Shown here: positions 18,298-26,512 of the stretch, piece by piece | Position numbering within the stretch: the first letter of the stretch is position 1 | Layout of the letters: each line of letters starts with the position of its first letter | Assembly: GCA_944376295.1 (NCBI GenBank) | Contig: CALWCE010000009.1 | Location: forward strand, 1-64,000 | Source of the DNA: an uncultured Clostridia bacterium | Lineage (GTDB): Bacteria; Bacillota; Clostridia; Christensenellales; Borkfalkiaceae | Length of the DNA stretch: 64,000 bases | Direction: 5' to 3' | Translations under genes and position numbers: made by a program | The notes under the pieces: generated by a model | Told to the model about the DNA's origin: nothing | Databases searched by the model: none | Seen by the model: only the letters and a program-made list of their open reading frames with translations

Positions 18298-19230
18298 ATG
18301 AATGAATTTGGAAATTATCTATACGGTTTGCGCCGCGGCGCGGGCATGACGCAGCAGGAGCTTGCGGAGAAGGTGGGCGTGACCAACCGCACGATCTCCA
18401 AATGGGAAACGGGCGAGACCTTCCCCGAGACGGCACAGCTCATCCCGCTTGCAAATATCTTTCATGTGACGGTGGATGAACTCCTGCGCGGTACGGGCAG
18501 GACGGACAATCGGGAAGAGAGCGCGGGCGCCTCTATGGAAACGCAAGGCTCGGAGGAGACAACGGAAGATACGCACCACCCCTCCCCCATTCCCTCCCCT
18601 GCGATGGCGGCGCTCATCGCGGGCGGCATCGGCGTCATTCTGCTCGGCACTGCGGCGCTGACGCTTTTGTTTTGTCTGTGGGAATCCCCTTATGTTTCCG
18701 CCGTTGCGTTGGGTGCCCTCTTTGCAGGCCTTTTGGCAGGCGTTCCCCTTCTCATTTACGGCGGCGTGACGACGCAGTTTGTGCCGCGGTTGAAAAATGA
18801 AAGCGACAGCCGTGCGTTTGCGCGTTTCCGCTGCACCGTCATAGCGGGGATCGCGGTATTTTTGCTGGGCGCGGCGCTCTTTACGGAGGGCTGGATCGTG
18901 CGCAGCTATGCGGAAGTACTGTTTGTCGTCTTTCTCGCGGTTGGCTGTATTGCAGCGGCGCTCGGGTGCGTGCCGCTCATCTACGGTGGCATCGGCTGGG
19001 AGCGCCATTTACAGGCGAATCCCTATCTGAAAGACGCGGAAGCGGAGGATGCGGCGGAAACAAAGAGCGAGCGGCTTGCGGGGAAGATCTCCTCTGCCAT
19101 CATGATCTGCGCGACGCTCGCCTATCTTTTGATGGGCATTTTAGGAGACTTGTGGCATCCGGGGTGGATCGTCTTCCCCGCTGCGGCGCTCGTATGTGGG
19201 ATCGTGAGCATCTTTTTGGAACGAAAGTGA
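18298..19230 (+). CDS. XRE-type DNA-binding protein with C-terminal membrane domain
   Basis: This 310-residue protein joins an N-terminal Cro/C1 helix-turn-helix to a membrane domain. The HTH is MTQQELAEKVGVTNRTISKWETG, about residues 18-40, ending HVTVDELL. A polar linker (about 68-98) leads to about six hydrophobic segments near residues 99-123, 130-155, 175-205, 208-233, 265-283 and 288-305. Firmicutes carry many such membrane-tethered XRE regulators, mostly of unknown signal. Nothing adjacent on the same transcript reveals a target. The ATG at 18298 follows GAGGTC. Confidence 0.85.
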   Translation: MNEFGNYLYGLRRGAGMTQQELAEKVGVTNRTISKWETGETFPETAQLIPLANIFHVTVDELLRGTGRTDNREESAGASMETQGSEETTEDTHHPSPIPSPAMAALIAGGIGVILLGTAALTLLFCLWESPYVSAVALGALFAGLLAGVPLLIYGGVTTQFVPRLKNESDSRAFARFRCTVIAGIAVFLLGAALFTEGWIVRSYAEVLFVVFLAVGCIAAALGCVPLIYGGIGWERHLQANPYLKDAEAEDAAETKSERLAGKISSAIMICATLAYLLMGILGDLWHPGWIVFPAAALVCGIVSIFLERK

Positions 19231-19350
19231 ACTTCAAGTTTTGCCTGCGGGGCGGCAAAAGAGTGCCGCCTCGCGGGCTTCTTTCTTGCGTCTTCCGCTC
19301 TCTTGCTTTCGTCTTCCGCATGAAAACTTGCCTCTTTTTTCCAAAATCAG

Positions 19351-19379
19351 TTGACAAATCGGCCGTCCTGCGCTATACT
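19351..19379 (+). promoter_or_regulatory. Promoter of arsR-family gene
   Basis: TTGACA (19351-19356), a 17-bp spacer and TATACT (19374-19379). The palindrome at 19391 lies just downstream of the expected start of transcription. Confidence 0.85.
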
Positions 19380-19390
19380 ATTTATTGAAC

Positions 19391-19410
19391 ATTTGAAAAC
19401 ACGTTCAAAT
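19391..19410 (+). promoter_or_regulatory. Operator-like palindrome for ArsR/SmtB repressor
   Basis: ATTTGAA (19391-19397) and TTCAAAT (19404-19410) form a perfect inverted repeat with a 6-bp centre. It begins about 5 bp after the predicted transcription start. Size and TGAA/TTCA halves are typical of ArsR/SmtB operators, so autorepression is expected. Confidence 0.7.
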
Positions 19411-19447
19411 ATACTGCTGCGTTTTCGGCGCAAACGGGAGGCGGAAC

Positions 19448-19783
19448 ATGGATGAGAGAGAACTCTTTTCGGCGGAGTCTGTCAGGCGGCAGCTGCCCGA
19501 CGACGATACCCTCTATGAGCTTGCAAGCCTCTTTAAGATGTTCGGCGACCCGACGCGCGCGAAGATCTTGAGCTGCCTGCAGCTTCGCGATATGTATGTG
19601 GGCGAACTTGCCGAAACGCTGAAAATGACCGATTCCGCCGTCTCCCATCAGCTGCGCGTGCTGCGCGGGGCAAAACTCGTGAAGGGCGTGAAGGAAGGCA
19701 AGGAAGTGCGCTATTCCCTTGACGACGATCATGTGACCAAGATCATGGAATACGGTCTCACCCATGTAAATGAAGGCAAATGA
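19448..19783 (+). CDS. ArsR/SmtB-family metal-sensing repressor, alpha-5 zinc-site type
   Basis: This 111-residue winged-helix protein has the recognition helix TDSAVSHQLRVLRGA (about residues 61-75). The alpha-3 CVC arsenic/cadmium motif is absent; the only cysteine is C43. The C-terminal helix carries D93-x-H95-x10-H106-x2-E109, the exact spacing of the SmtB alpha-5 site that binds zinc across the dimer. A consensus promoter and a perfect palindrome precede it, so it is probably derepressed by metal. No transporter or metallothionein is adjacent; metK converges on it through a shared terminator. Confidence 0.88.
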   Translation: MDERELFSAESVRRQLPDDDTLYELASLFKMFGDPTRAKILSCLQLRDMYVGELAETLKMTDSAVSHQLRVLRGAKLVKGVKEGKEVRYSLDDDHVTKIMEYGLTHVNEGK

Positions 19784-19817
19784 TCTGCCTATTTTTTGGC
19801 TTTTCGTAAAACGTAAA

Positions 19818-19851
19818 AAGCGCTCCCTCCTGTTGTTTGGAGAGAGCGCTT
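19818..19851. terminator. Bidirectional terminator between arsR-type gene and metK
   Basis: A 13-bp stem with one mismatch pairs 19818-19830 with 19839-19851. Poly-A lies on one side and a T-rich stretch on the other. Confidence 0.85.
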
Positions 19852-19855
19852 GATT

Positions 19856-21019
19856 TTATTCGAGATATTTTTTGAGGGCTTCCGCGCGGTCGGTGCACTC
19901 CCAGGGGAAAGCCTCTCTGCCGAAGTGCCCGTAAGCAGAGGTTTCCGCGTAGATGGGCTTGCGCAGACCGAGCGTTTCGATGATCGCGGCGGGGCGGAGA
20001 TCGAATTCTTTTTTGACGATCTCGGCAAGCGTCTCGTCATCCACTTTGCCCGTGCCGAAGGTATCGACGAACACCGAAACGGGGCGGGCAACGCCGATCG
20101 CATAGGCAACTTGCAGCTCCATCTCATCGGCAAGCCCCGAGGCGACCACATTCTTACAGATGTAGCGCGCCATATATGTTGCGCTGCGGTCCACCTTCGT
20201 GGGGTCTTTGCCCGAGAACGCTCCGCCGCCATGCGGGCATCTGCCGCCATAGGTATCGACGACGATCTTCCTGCCCGTGAGGCCCGAGTCCCCTTCCGGT
20301 CCGCCGATCTCGAATCTGCCCGTGGGGTTGATGAGATACTTCGTGTTTTCGTCGAGGAAGTGTCCGGGGATGACCGCGCCGATGACATATTGCTTCATGT
20401 CCGCCGCGATGCGCTCCTGCGAGACTTCGGCGTCGTGCTGGGTGGAGAGTACCACCGTATCCACGCGGACGGGCGTCTTGCCGTCGTATTCCACGGTGAC
20501 CTGCGTCTTGCCGTCCGGGCGGAGATAGGAGAGCGTGCCGTCCTTCCGAAGCCCTGTAAGCTTCTTTGCAAGCTTGTGCGCAAGCATGATGGGAAGCGGC
20601 ATCAGTTCCTCCGTCTCGCGGCAGGCATAGCCGAACATCATGCCCTGATCGCCCGCGCCGAGGCGGTCGGCTGCCTCTCCCCCCGTCTTGTCTTCAAGAG
20701 ACGAATCGACGCCGAGCGCAATGTCGGGCGACTGCCCGTGGATAAGTTCGATGATATTGCACTTGTCGAAGGCGAAATCGCCCGTCGTGTAGCCGATCTC
20801 GCGGATAACTTTGCGGGCAACGGCAGAATAGTCCACTCTCGCCCTGCTCGTGACTTCGCCCGTGATAAAGAGCGTATTGTAGGCGGCGCAGCATTCCACG
20901 GCCGCGCGCGTTTCGCTGTCTCCTGTGATGAGTTCATCCAAAATGGTGTCGGCAATGCGGTCGCACACCTTATCGGGATGCCCTTCCGTCACGCTTTCGC
21001 TGGAAAAAAATCTTCTCAT
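19856..21019 (-). CDS. metK: S-adenosylmethionine synthetase
   Basis: This 387-residue enzyme makes S-adenosylmethionine from methionine and ATP. It opens [20 protein letters not shown], has the [12 protein letters not shown] and [22 protein letters not shown] signatures, and is full length. The ATG at 21019 is the family start. An ATG at 21052 is in frame but lies only about 3 bp from the promoter -10 box and so is unlikely to be transcribed usefully. The leader is only about 30 nt, leaving no room for the SAM riboswitch that often precedes metK in Firmicutes. Confidence 0.97.
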   Translation of the reverse strand: MRRFFSSESVTEGHPDKVCDRIADTILDELITGDSETRAAVECCAAYNTLFITGEVTSRARVDYSAVARKVIREIGYTTGDFAFDKCNIIELIHGQSPDIALGVDSSLEDKTGGEAADRLGAGDQGMMFGYACRETEELMPLPIMLAHKLAKKLTGLRKDGTLSYLRPDGKTQVTVEYDGKTPVRVDTVVLSTQHDAEVSQERIAADMKQYVIGAVIPGHFLDENTKYLINPTGRFEIGGPEGDSGLTGRKIVVDTYGGRCPHGGGAFSGKDPTKVDRSATYMARYICKNVVASGLADEMELQVAYAIGVARPVSVFVDTFGTGKVDDETLAEIVKKEFDLRPAAIIETLGLRKPIYAETSAYGHFGREAFPWECTDRAEALKKYLE

Positions 21020-21054
21020 GCTTTCGTAATTCCTTCCGTTCGTTTTACGCATCG

Positions 21055-21083
21055 ATTATAATCGCGAAATTGTCAAAAGTCAA
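21055..21083 (-). promoter_or_regulatory. Promoter of metK
   Basis: TTGACT (21083-21078), a 17-bp spacer and TATAAT (21060-21055). It is divergent from the promoter of the radical-SAM gene, about 30 bp away. Confidence 0.8.
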
Positions 21084-21111
21084 CTAATTGTGTTTGCGTT
21101 TGCAAAGGAAG

Positions 21112-21140
21112 TTGATTTTTCAAAAGCAAGATGTTATAAT
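21112..21140 (+). promoter_or_regulatory. Promoter of radical-SAM gene (leaderless)
   Basis: TTGATT (21112-21117), a 17-bp spacer and TATAAT (21135-21140). Only six bases separate the -10 box from the ATG at 21147, so transcription should start at or next to the start codon. Confidence 0.8.
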
Positions 21141-21146
21141 CGCCCT

Positions 21147-22001
21147 ATGGAATGCAGGCTTTGCCCCGTTCAATGCGGGGCGGACAGAGAAAAGACGTTC
21201 GGCCGCTGCGGCGTGAAGGGGCTCACCGTGGCGAAGTACTATCTTCATCCCTTCGAAGAGCCGCCCATCTCCCACAAGAACGGGAGCGGGACGGTCTTTT
21301 TCGGCGGCTGTTCCCTGCGCTGCGTCTTTTGCCAGAATTACGAAGTCTCGCGCGCCAAGCGCGGCAAGAGCGTGACCCCCAAAGAGCTGACCGAGATCTT
21401 CCGAGAATTGGAAAAGATGGGCGCCGACAATATCAACCTCGTGACGCCCGACCACGTCTCCGATCTCATTGCGGAAGCGCTCTCCCTCTACCGGCCTTCC
21501 GTGCCCGTTGTCTACAATTCGAGCGGCTATGCCCTCGTTCCAGTGCTCGAGCGCATCGACCCTTTGATCGACGTGTATCTGCCCGATCTCAAATTCTGCT
21601 CCCCCGCTCTTTCCGAGCGCTATACGGGGAGAAAGGACTATTTCGAGCGGGCAGGCGAGGCGGTCGCCTTTATGGCAAAAAAGCCCGTCTCTTATGATGA
21701 AACGGGAAAAATGCTTTCGGGCTGTATCGTCCGCCATCTGGTGCTCCCCATGTGCACCTCGGACTCTTTGAAGGTACTTGACTTTTTGAAGGGCGTGCTT
21801 CCCGGGGAAGTGCCCCTCTCCCTCATGCGGCAATATACGCCGATGGGCGAGATCGAGGGTTTCCCCGAACTTGCCCGCCCCGTCACCGCGCGCGAATATC
21901 GCCGCGTGCTCGACTATGCGGAAGCGCTCGGCTTTGAGACCATCTTCACGCAGGAAAAAGAGAGCGCTAAGAAGGCGTTCATCCCTTCATGGGACTTCTG
22001 A
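21147..22001 (+). CDS. Radical SAM protein, PflA/AmrS-like
   Basis: This 284-residue radical-SAM protein has the cluster motif CSLRCVFCQN (CxxxCxxC), around residues 56-65. A preceding N-terminal cysteine block (CRLCP, QCG, GRCG) resembles activating enzymes of the pyruvate-formate-lyase type and the AmrS group. The rest of the barrel has NLVTPDHV, VVYNSSGY and DVYLPDLKF as in that group. The target is unknown and no glycyl-radical enzyme or MEMO gene is adjacent. There is no ribosome site before the ATG; the promoter position implies a leaderless message. The ABC-F gene follows after 183 bp. Confidence 0.88.
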   Translation: MECRLCPVQCGADREKTFGRCGVKGLTVAKYYLHPFEEPPISHKNGSGTVFFGGCSLRCVFCQNYEVSRAKRGKSVTPKELTEIFRELEKMGADNINLVTPDHVSDLIAEALSLYRPSVPVVYNSSGYALVPVLERIDPLIDVYLPDLKFCSPALSERYTGRKDYFERAGEAVAFMAKKPVSYDETGKMLSGCIVRHLVLPMCTSDSLKVLDFLKGVLPGEVPLSLMRQYTPMGEIEGFPELARPVTAREYRRVLDYAEALGFETIFTQEKESAKKAFIPSWDF

Positions 22002-22184
22002 CGGCGGCAAGTTTGGCGCCGTTCATCCGCCGCGAAGCAGCCGCGCTTTGAGGACAAAAATGCGCCTGACCCATTTGGCGCACGCTCTCGGCGAAGCACC
22101 TTTGAGCGCTTCCTCCGCCTCCCGTACGGCGGCAAGCAATTTTGCTTCTTTCATCTTATCAGCATCTCTCACACGGAGAAAAGT

Positions 22185-24050
22185 ATGCTTATCTCTTTTG
22201 AACATGTCTCCTTTGCCTATCGCGACGTCCCCATCTTGCAGGATGTCTCGTTTGCGCTGCATGAAAACGAGAGCGTCGGCTTTATCGGCGGCAACGGCGA
22301 AGGCAAGACCACTCTGTTAAAGCTGCTTCTTAACGAACTCACGCCCGATGAGGGCAACGTCTTCCGCAAGAACGGCCTTAAGATCGGCTATCTTCCTCAG
22401 AACGGCGGGCTGGAATCGGAAGGCACCGTCTTTTCTGCGATGAGCGAAGTGTTTGAGGAGGATCGCCGTCTCATCTCCCGCCTCGAACAGGCGCAGGCTG
22501 CTTTTTCCCGCGCCGATGAGAAGGAGCGCATTTCGCTTGCCTCCGAGCTTGAAAGCCTGCAGCGCCGCATCGACGCGCGCGACAGCTATCATGTTGAAGT
22601 GCGCATCCGCACCGTCCTCAACGGCATGGGATTTGAGGAGATGTACGATCAAGTCGTCTCCACGATGTCGGGCGGGGAAAAGACGCGCTTAAAACTTTGC
22701 CGTCTGCTTTTGGAGGAGCCCGAACTTCTCATTCTCGACGAGCCGACCAACCACCTCGACATCAAGACGCTCTTCTGGCTCGAGGATTATCTCACGTCCT
22801 ATCGCGGAGCGATGCTCATCGTCTCCCACGACCGTTACTTTCTCGACCGCCTCACTGCGCGCACGCTGGAGCTCGAGCGCGGAAAGGTGCTCTCTTTCAA
22901 GGGCAATTACAGCAAGTATAAAGTGCTGAAGGAAGAGCTCCTGAAACAACAATGGCGCGAATATGAAAAGCAGCAGGAAGAGATCGCCAAGCTTCAGGAC
23001 TATATCGACCGCAACCTCGTGCGCGCCACCACGGCAAAGAGCGCGCTTTCGCGCGTCAATCAATTGGAGCGCATGGAAAAGCTGGAGAAGCCCGTGCCTC
23101 CCCCCAAGCCGCCGCGCTTTGTCTTCGAATACGACACGCAGCCCTATGAGCGCGTCGTGGAAGCGCATCATTTCGATCTGCGCATCGACGGAAAGCTGCT
23201 CATCCAAGACGCAGACTTCACCCTTCTGCGCGGGGAAAAATGCGCGCTCACAGGCGAAAACGGTACGGGCAAGACGACGCTTTTGAAGTATCTTCTTCAT
23301 GAGAGCGACAGCGTGCAGCACGCCAAATTCGTGCGCATCGGCTACTACGATCAGGAGAACGCCGATCTTGATCCCGAGGACCGCGTGCTCGACGCCTTCT
23401 GGGGCAAGAACAGTCTTATGACGCAGACGGACGCGCGCAAGCTGCTCGCGCAGGCGGGCATCGAGGCGGAGGATGTGGGTAAAAAGGTCAAAGAACTTTC
23501 GGGCGGGCTTCGCGCGAAGCTGGAACTCGCCCTTCTCGAGAGCCGCCGCGGCAATGTCCTCTTTCTGGATGAGCCGACCAACCATCTCGATCTTCCCGCC
23601 CGCGAAGCGCTCGAAGAGGCGCTGAAGCGCTTTGAAGGCACCATCCTCTTTGTTTCCCATGACCGACGCTTCATCGAGGCGATCGCAAACAAGATCGCAC
23701 TCATCGAGGATAACGCGCTCACTCTTTTCTCGGGAAGTTATCGGGAATTTCTGGACGGACGCAGTACAGAGAAAAAGCCTGCCCCCCTCAAAGAAAAGGC
23801 GGAAAAAGAGAAAGCGACCGTGCAGGGATACCGCTCCAAAGAAGACAGAGCGCGCGACGCAAAGCGCAAGCAGCGCACCAAAGAGATCGAAAAGCGCTTC
23901 GAAGCGCTGGAGGCGGAAGAAGCTTCCCTCAACGAAGAACTTGCCGCGCGCGCTGCCGATTATACGGCAGTCCAAGAGATCACCGAAAAATTGGAGGCGC
24001 TGCGTTCGGAGTCGGATGTGCTCTATGAAGAATACGAAACGCTCATTTAA
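22185..24050 (+). CDS. ABC-F family ATPase
   Basis: This 621-residue soluble protein has two ABC domains and no membrane segment. The first has GGNGEGKTTLLK, MSGGEKTRLKL and LLILDEPTNHLDI. The second has GENGTGKTTLLK, LSGGLRAKLELALL and VLFLDEPTNHLDL. A charged inter-domain linker (about 235-300) and a C-terminal coiled coil (about 525-621, rich in Lys/Glu) place it with the YdiF/Uup-like translation factors that act at the ribosomal E site. Resistance-type ABC-Fs cannot be excluded. A start with a clear AGGAG is lacking; GGAGAAAAGT precedes the ATG. Confidence 0.92.
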   Translation: MLISFEHVSFAYRDVPILQDVSFALHENESVGFIGGNGEGKTTLLKLLLNELTPDEGNVFRKNGLKIGYLPQNGGLESEGTVFSAMSEVFEEDRRLISRLEQAQAAFSRADEKERISLASELESLQRRIDARDSYHVEVRIRTVLNGMGFEEMYDQVVSTMSGGEKTRLKLCRLLLEEPELLILDEPTNHLDIKTLFWLEDYLTSYRGAMLIVSHDRYFLDRLTARTLELERGKVLSFKGNYSKYKVLKEELLKQQWREYEKQQEEIAKLQDYIDRNLVRATTAKSALSRVNQLERMEKLEKPVPPPKPPRFVFEYDTQPYERVVEAHHFDLRIDGKLLIQDADFTLLRGEKCALTGENGTGKTTLLKYLLHESDSVQHAKFVRIGYYDQENADLDPEDRVLDAFWGKNSLMTQTDARKLLAQAGIEAEDVGKKVKELSGGLRAKLELALLESRRGNVLFLDEPTNHLDLPAREALEEALKRFEGTILFVSHDRRFIEAIANKIALIEDNALTLFSGSYREFLDGRSTEKKPAPLKEKAEKEKATVQGYRSKEDRARDAKRKQRTKEIEKRFEALEAEEASLNEELAARAADYTAVQEITEKLEALRSESDVLYEEYETLI

Positions 24051-24067
24051 TCAGTGAAATCGGATAT

Positions 24068-24095
24068 ATTATGTCACGCATAGTACTATGTAAAA
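24068..24095 (-). repeat. 28-bp double-palindrome repeat, copy A (intergenic)
   Basis: The copy lies between the convergent ABC-F and sialidase-fold genes. It contains the perfect palindrome CATAGTACTATG (24079-24090) followed on the minus strand by a diverged second half. It matches copies B (36037) and C (42156) at 24 of 28 positions and has the same orientation. Confidence 0.8.
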
Positions 24096-24127
24096 TGGTG
24101 AAAAATGTAATTTCGGTATAAAATTTA

Positions 24128-24152
24128 AGGGCTGCGACTATATCGCAGCCCT
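24128..24152. terminator. Terminator between ABC-F and sialidase-fold genes
   Basis: AGGGCTGCGA (24128-24137) pairs with TCGCAGCCCT (24143-24152), with TCTTTCG on the plus side and TTAAATTTTAT on the minus side. It can end both convergent transcripts. Confidence 0.85.
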
Positions 24153-24167
24153 CTTTCGTTATAAAAT

Positions 24168-25313
24168 TTAGTCTTCCGTTGTTTCCATCGAGGCAAGACC
24201 GTAAGTGATCTGAAGAAGCACGGGATCCATCTGCGTGGGCGCAAGCTGAATGAGCTTGGTATCGTCTTCGATGACCGCCATACCCATGCTCCACCCCGCC
24301 TGATGGATGCGGGAGTCGTAGGAAACGAGCATCGGCACCTGCTCCCAGGGACCTTCGCCGAGGTTATAGTTGACAAGGAAGTTCCCGGGGTCTCTCAATC
24401 CCAGCCAGCCGCTGTCGCGCTTTCCGCTCAAAATAATGGTGCCGTTCGGGCCGCCGTTCTTCGTCCACAGGCAGTATGGCATGCTTCCGACGAACTTCCC
24501 CTCCTTTGTTTCGGGACGGGTCCCCCACGAAGCGGGATCGCCGAAGTCCATGCCGTCGTCGCTCATCTTGAAGTGGACGTCGCAGTCGGGCTCGCCGACG
24601 ATCTCATAGCACATGAAATATTTGCCGTTCGGAAGCTGCGTGACGATCGCCATGCCGGGTCGGTGTACACCGTCGGGAATGGCGACAACGAGCTTCTCCT
24701 CTCCCCACGTCTTGCCGCCGTCTTTTGAGCTGATGACGGCGAGCGTCTGATTGAGCCGCCTGTCGGTATGCGGACGCTCGTCCGTAAAGACGATGGTGAT
24801 ATCTCCTTCCTTGTTGAGGTAGATGAAGGGTTCCCAGACGGGACCGAGCTCGTCAAAATTCTGCTCGATGGGAGGACCGCCCACCGCGTAGCTCGAGCGG
24901 TATTCCCACGTCCTGCCGTGATCGCGGCTGATATAAAGCTGAAGTTCGGTCGCGTGGAAGTCGAGCGGTACGGAGTTGCCCGAAAAGAGCAGCGTGCCTG
25001 CGGGAAGGTCGCCGCACTGCTTGGGAAGCTCAAAGAGGACGGGTTGGAAGCGGATACCCCAGCCGTTTTTGGTGTCTGCCATGTCGGAGCGGTGCGACCA
25101 CGTTTTGCCGCCGTCCGTGCTCTCATAGATGGGCGAGACGGGCGGTTCTTTGAGCGTGGAGTGATCGAACGTCGCAAGCAGCGTCCCATTTTCTTCCCCC
25201 GCATAGTGCAATTCGATGACGCGCGGATAGAGCACGCCGCCGCCGGGATAGACTTCCTCTTTTTTGGGAGCCATCACAACGCCGAAGAACTCTTTGTTGA
25301 GTTTTAATGCCAT
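24168..25313 (-). CDS. Sialidase-fold (BNR/Asp-box) glycoside hydrolase, GH93- or GH33-like
   Basis: This 381-residue beta-propeller protein has three Asp-boxes: STDGGKTW (65-72), SRDHGRTW (129-136) and SKDGGKTW (196-203). YPR at 29-31 stands where sialidases have the substrate-binding FRIP arginine. No signal peptide or anchor is present, unlike most secreted sialidases. The RFQPVLFELP segment recalls exo-arabinanases of family GH93, which share this fold and would fit the GH51 arabinofuranosidase in the window. That assignment is from memory and is not proven. It is monocistronic with its own promoter and terminator. Confidence 0.75.
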   Translation of the reverse strand: MALKLNKEFFGVVMAPKKEEVYPGGGVLYPRVIELHYAGEENGTLLATFDHSTLKEPPVSPIYESTDGGKTWSHRSDMADTKNGWGIRFQPVLFELPKQCGDLPAGTLLFSGNSVPLDFHATELQLYISRDHGRTWEYRSSYAVGGPPIEQNFDELGPVWEPFIYLNKEGDITIVFTDERPHTDRRLNQTLAVISSKDGGKTWGEEKLVVAIPDGVHRPGMAIVTQLPNGKYFMCYEIVGEPDCDVHFKMSDDGMDFGDPASWGTRPETKEGKFVGSMPYCLWTKNGGPNGTIILSGKRDSGWLGLRDPGNFLVNYNLGEGPWEQVPMLVSYDSRIHQAGWSMGMAVIEDDTKLIQLAPTQMDPVLLQITYGLASMETTED

Positions 25314-25343
25314 AGTTTTCCCCCTATTGTTTTTAATAAACCT

Positions 25344-25372
25344 ATTATAGCAAACCGTGGAGCGAAAATCAA
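25344..25372 (-). promoter_or_regulatory. Promoter of the sialidase-fold gene
   Basis: TTGATT (25372-25367), a 17-bp spacer and TATAAT (25349-25344), about 30 bp before the ATG with a GGGGG ribosome site between. Confidence 0.75.
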
Positions 25373-25408
25373 TACCCTTCGGAAAAGTTTTTTTCTTGTT
25401 AGCAGTCT

Positions 25409-25879
25409 TTACGCTTCCTCGGTGTCCAGAAAGAAGATGTTCGGGTCAAATTTCAATAAAAGAGCGATGCGCTCCGCCATGTCGTGTGCCGGCAGAATAC
25501 TCCCGGAAAGGATGTCTTTCAGATAGTCGGGTCTGACGCCAAGGATGATGCATGCTTGTTCCTGAGTCAGTTTACATTCCTCAAGCCCTTTTTCGATCGC
25601 TTCCCCGATCCAATACCGCTTCGCATATTCTGTTCTGTATAGCGCAGGGCGGACGAGCTGAACGCGATCTCCTTCTTGCTTTTCGATCTTTGTTAAGGGC
25701 GTAGGAGCCGGATATTCGTCGGTCGGATCGTTCAGCCAAGTCTTGAGGGCATCCCCCGCCATCAGAAATGCCTCCACAAGGTCTTTTCCATAGGTGATGC
25801 AGCCGGGAAGATCGGGAAATTCTACGAGATATCCATCTTCCTCCTGATGAAAGACAGCGGGATAAACGATCGGTTTCAT
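25409..25879 (-). CDS. HicB-like protein with C-terminal XRE helix-turn-helix (orphan)
   Basis: This 156-residue protein has an N-terminal HicB antitoxin-like fold (YPAVFHQEEDGYLVEFPDLPGCITYG, then EAFLMAGDAL). A second domain has an HTH (LTQEQACIILGVRPDYLKDILSG, about residues 112-134). In HicAB systems the antitoxin neutralises the small HicA RNase, but no HicA frame with its GSH motif is found on either side. It may be an orphan regulator or a decayed module. The ATG at 25879 follows AGGAGAAACTCC; an ATG six codons earlier overlaps the upstream frame. It sits in an atypical patch with the small membrane gene. Confidence 0.75.
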   Translation of the reverse strand: MKPIVYPAVFHQEEDGYLVEFPDLPGCITYGKDLVEAFLMAGDALKTWLNDPTDEYPAPTPLTKIEKQEGDRVQLVRPALYRTEYAKRYWIGEAIEKGLEECKLTQEQACIILGVRPDYLKDILSGSILPAHDMAERIALLLKFDPNIFFLDTEEA

Positions 25880-25966
25880 GGAGTTTCTCCTGTTCATTGT
25901 TTTTTCAGAGAACGGGCGGCGCCCTCTCTATGTGCCAAATAACTGTCGATCGCTTTGGGGAGCGGG

Positions 25967-26290
25967 TCATCGTGTTTTGATCTTGGACAGCAGAAGTTCG
26001 GCGGAACGCACGGGAAGGATCGTTCCTGTCGTTTCCACATCGCTTTTGACGGAGAGGTCGGTCTCGGAAAAGGCGATCGTCTTTCGGAACATCCCGACAA
26101 GATGGACCGCTGCGGCTGCGATCAGGCCGATCGAAATCAAAACGGAAATAAAGATCCCGAGAAGAGAGTGATCGAGTATCGCTTCGCCGCGAAAGACTAA
26201 GACGAGCAGATAAACTGCCGCTGTAAGCATCAGGACAAGGATGCAGTAAATAAAGATCGCCAGTGCGCCACGGCGGGGATATCGTTTCAT
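25967..26290 (-). CDS. Small membrane protein of unknown function, possibly frameshifted
   Basis: This 107-residue protein has two hydrophobic segments, about residues 11-33 and 44-66, followed by a soluble tail (FSETDLSVKSDVETTGTIL). I do not recognise the family. The promoter's -10 box ends six bases before the ATG, so the message would be leaderless. After the stop, another frame continues as DDPLPKAIDSYLAHREGAAR and ends at the TGA overlapping the possible start of the HicB-like gene at 25897. A one-base slip near the AAAA run at about 25976 could therefore have split a longer protein of about 133 residues. Confidence 0.55.
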   Translation of the reverse strand: MKRYPRRGALAIFIYCILVLMLTAAVYLLVLVFRGEAILDHSLLGIFISVLISIGLIAAAAVHLVGMFRKTIAFSETDLSVKSDVETTGTILPVRSAELLLSKIKTR

Positions 26291-26296
26291 GGCAGC

Positions 26297-26325
26297 ATTG
26301 TATCATGGGAGCGCCGCCGTGTCAA
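26297..26325 (-). promoter_or_regulatory. Promoter of the small membrane gene (leaderless)
   Basis: TTGACA (26325-26320), a 17-bp spacer and TACAAT (26302-26297), with six bases to the ATG at 26290. Confidence 0.75.
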
Positions 26326-26353
26326 GCCCCTCCCCGACTTTGCCCGGGAGTTG

Positions 26354-26512
26354 GTGCCGCATGGCGCCCCTCCCGTCTCTTTTACGGACGAGAACAGATC
26401 TGCTTGTAAGGAGAATGCGGCAATCTACGCCACAAAGGAGTTGCAAAAGGACCCCGCAAACGACCGTGACAAAGACGGGCAGGATCCGAAAGAAGCTGCA
26501 GATAAGATGTAA
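26354..26512 (+). CDS. Possible small protein or gene remnant
   Basis: A GTG-started frame of 52 codons ends in a hydrophilic, helix-like tail (YATKELQKDPANDRDKDGQD, then PKEAADKM). The amino-acid make-up looks coding and the frame is open further upstream without a start codon, so this may be the 3' end of a lost gene. The ribosome site is poor and I recognise no family. The remainder of 26326-26620 shows no other feature. Confidence 0.25.
   Translation: MPHGAPPVSFTDENRSACKENAAIYATKELQKDPANDRDKDGQDPKEAADKM

Noticed and set aside
20995..21060. SAM riboswitch before metK
   Set aside because: The promoter -10 box lies about 36 bases before the start codon, leaving no room for the riboswitch aptamer.
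22023..22154. Minus-strand 43-codon frame (MKEAKLLAAVREAEEALKG...) between the radical-SAM and ABC-F genes
   Set aside because: The composition is plausible, but there is no promoter or clear ribosome site and no recognisable family, so it was not listed.
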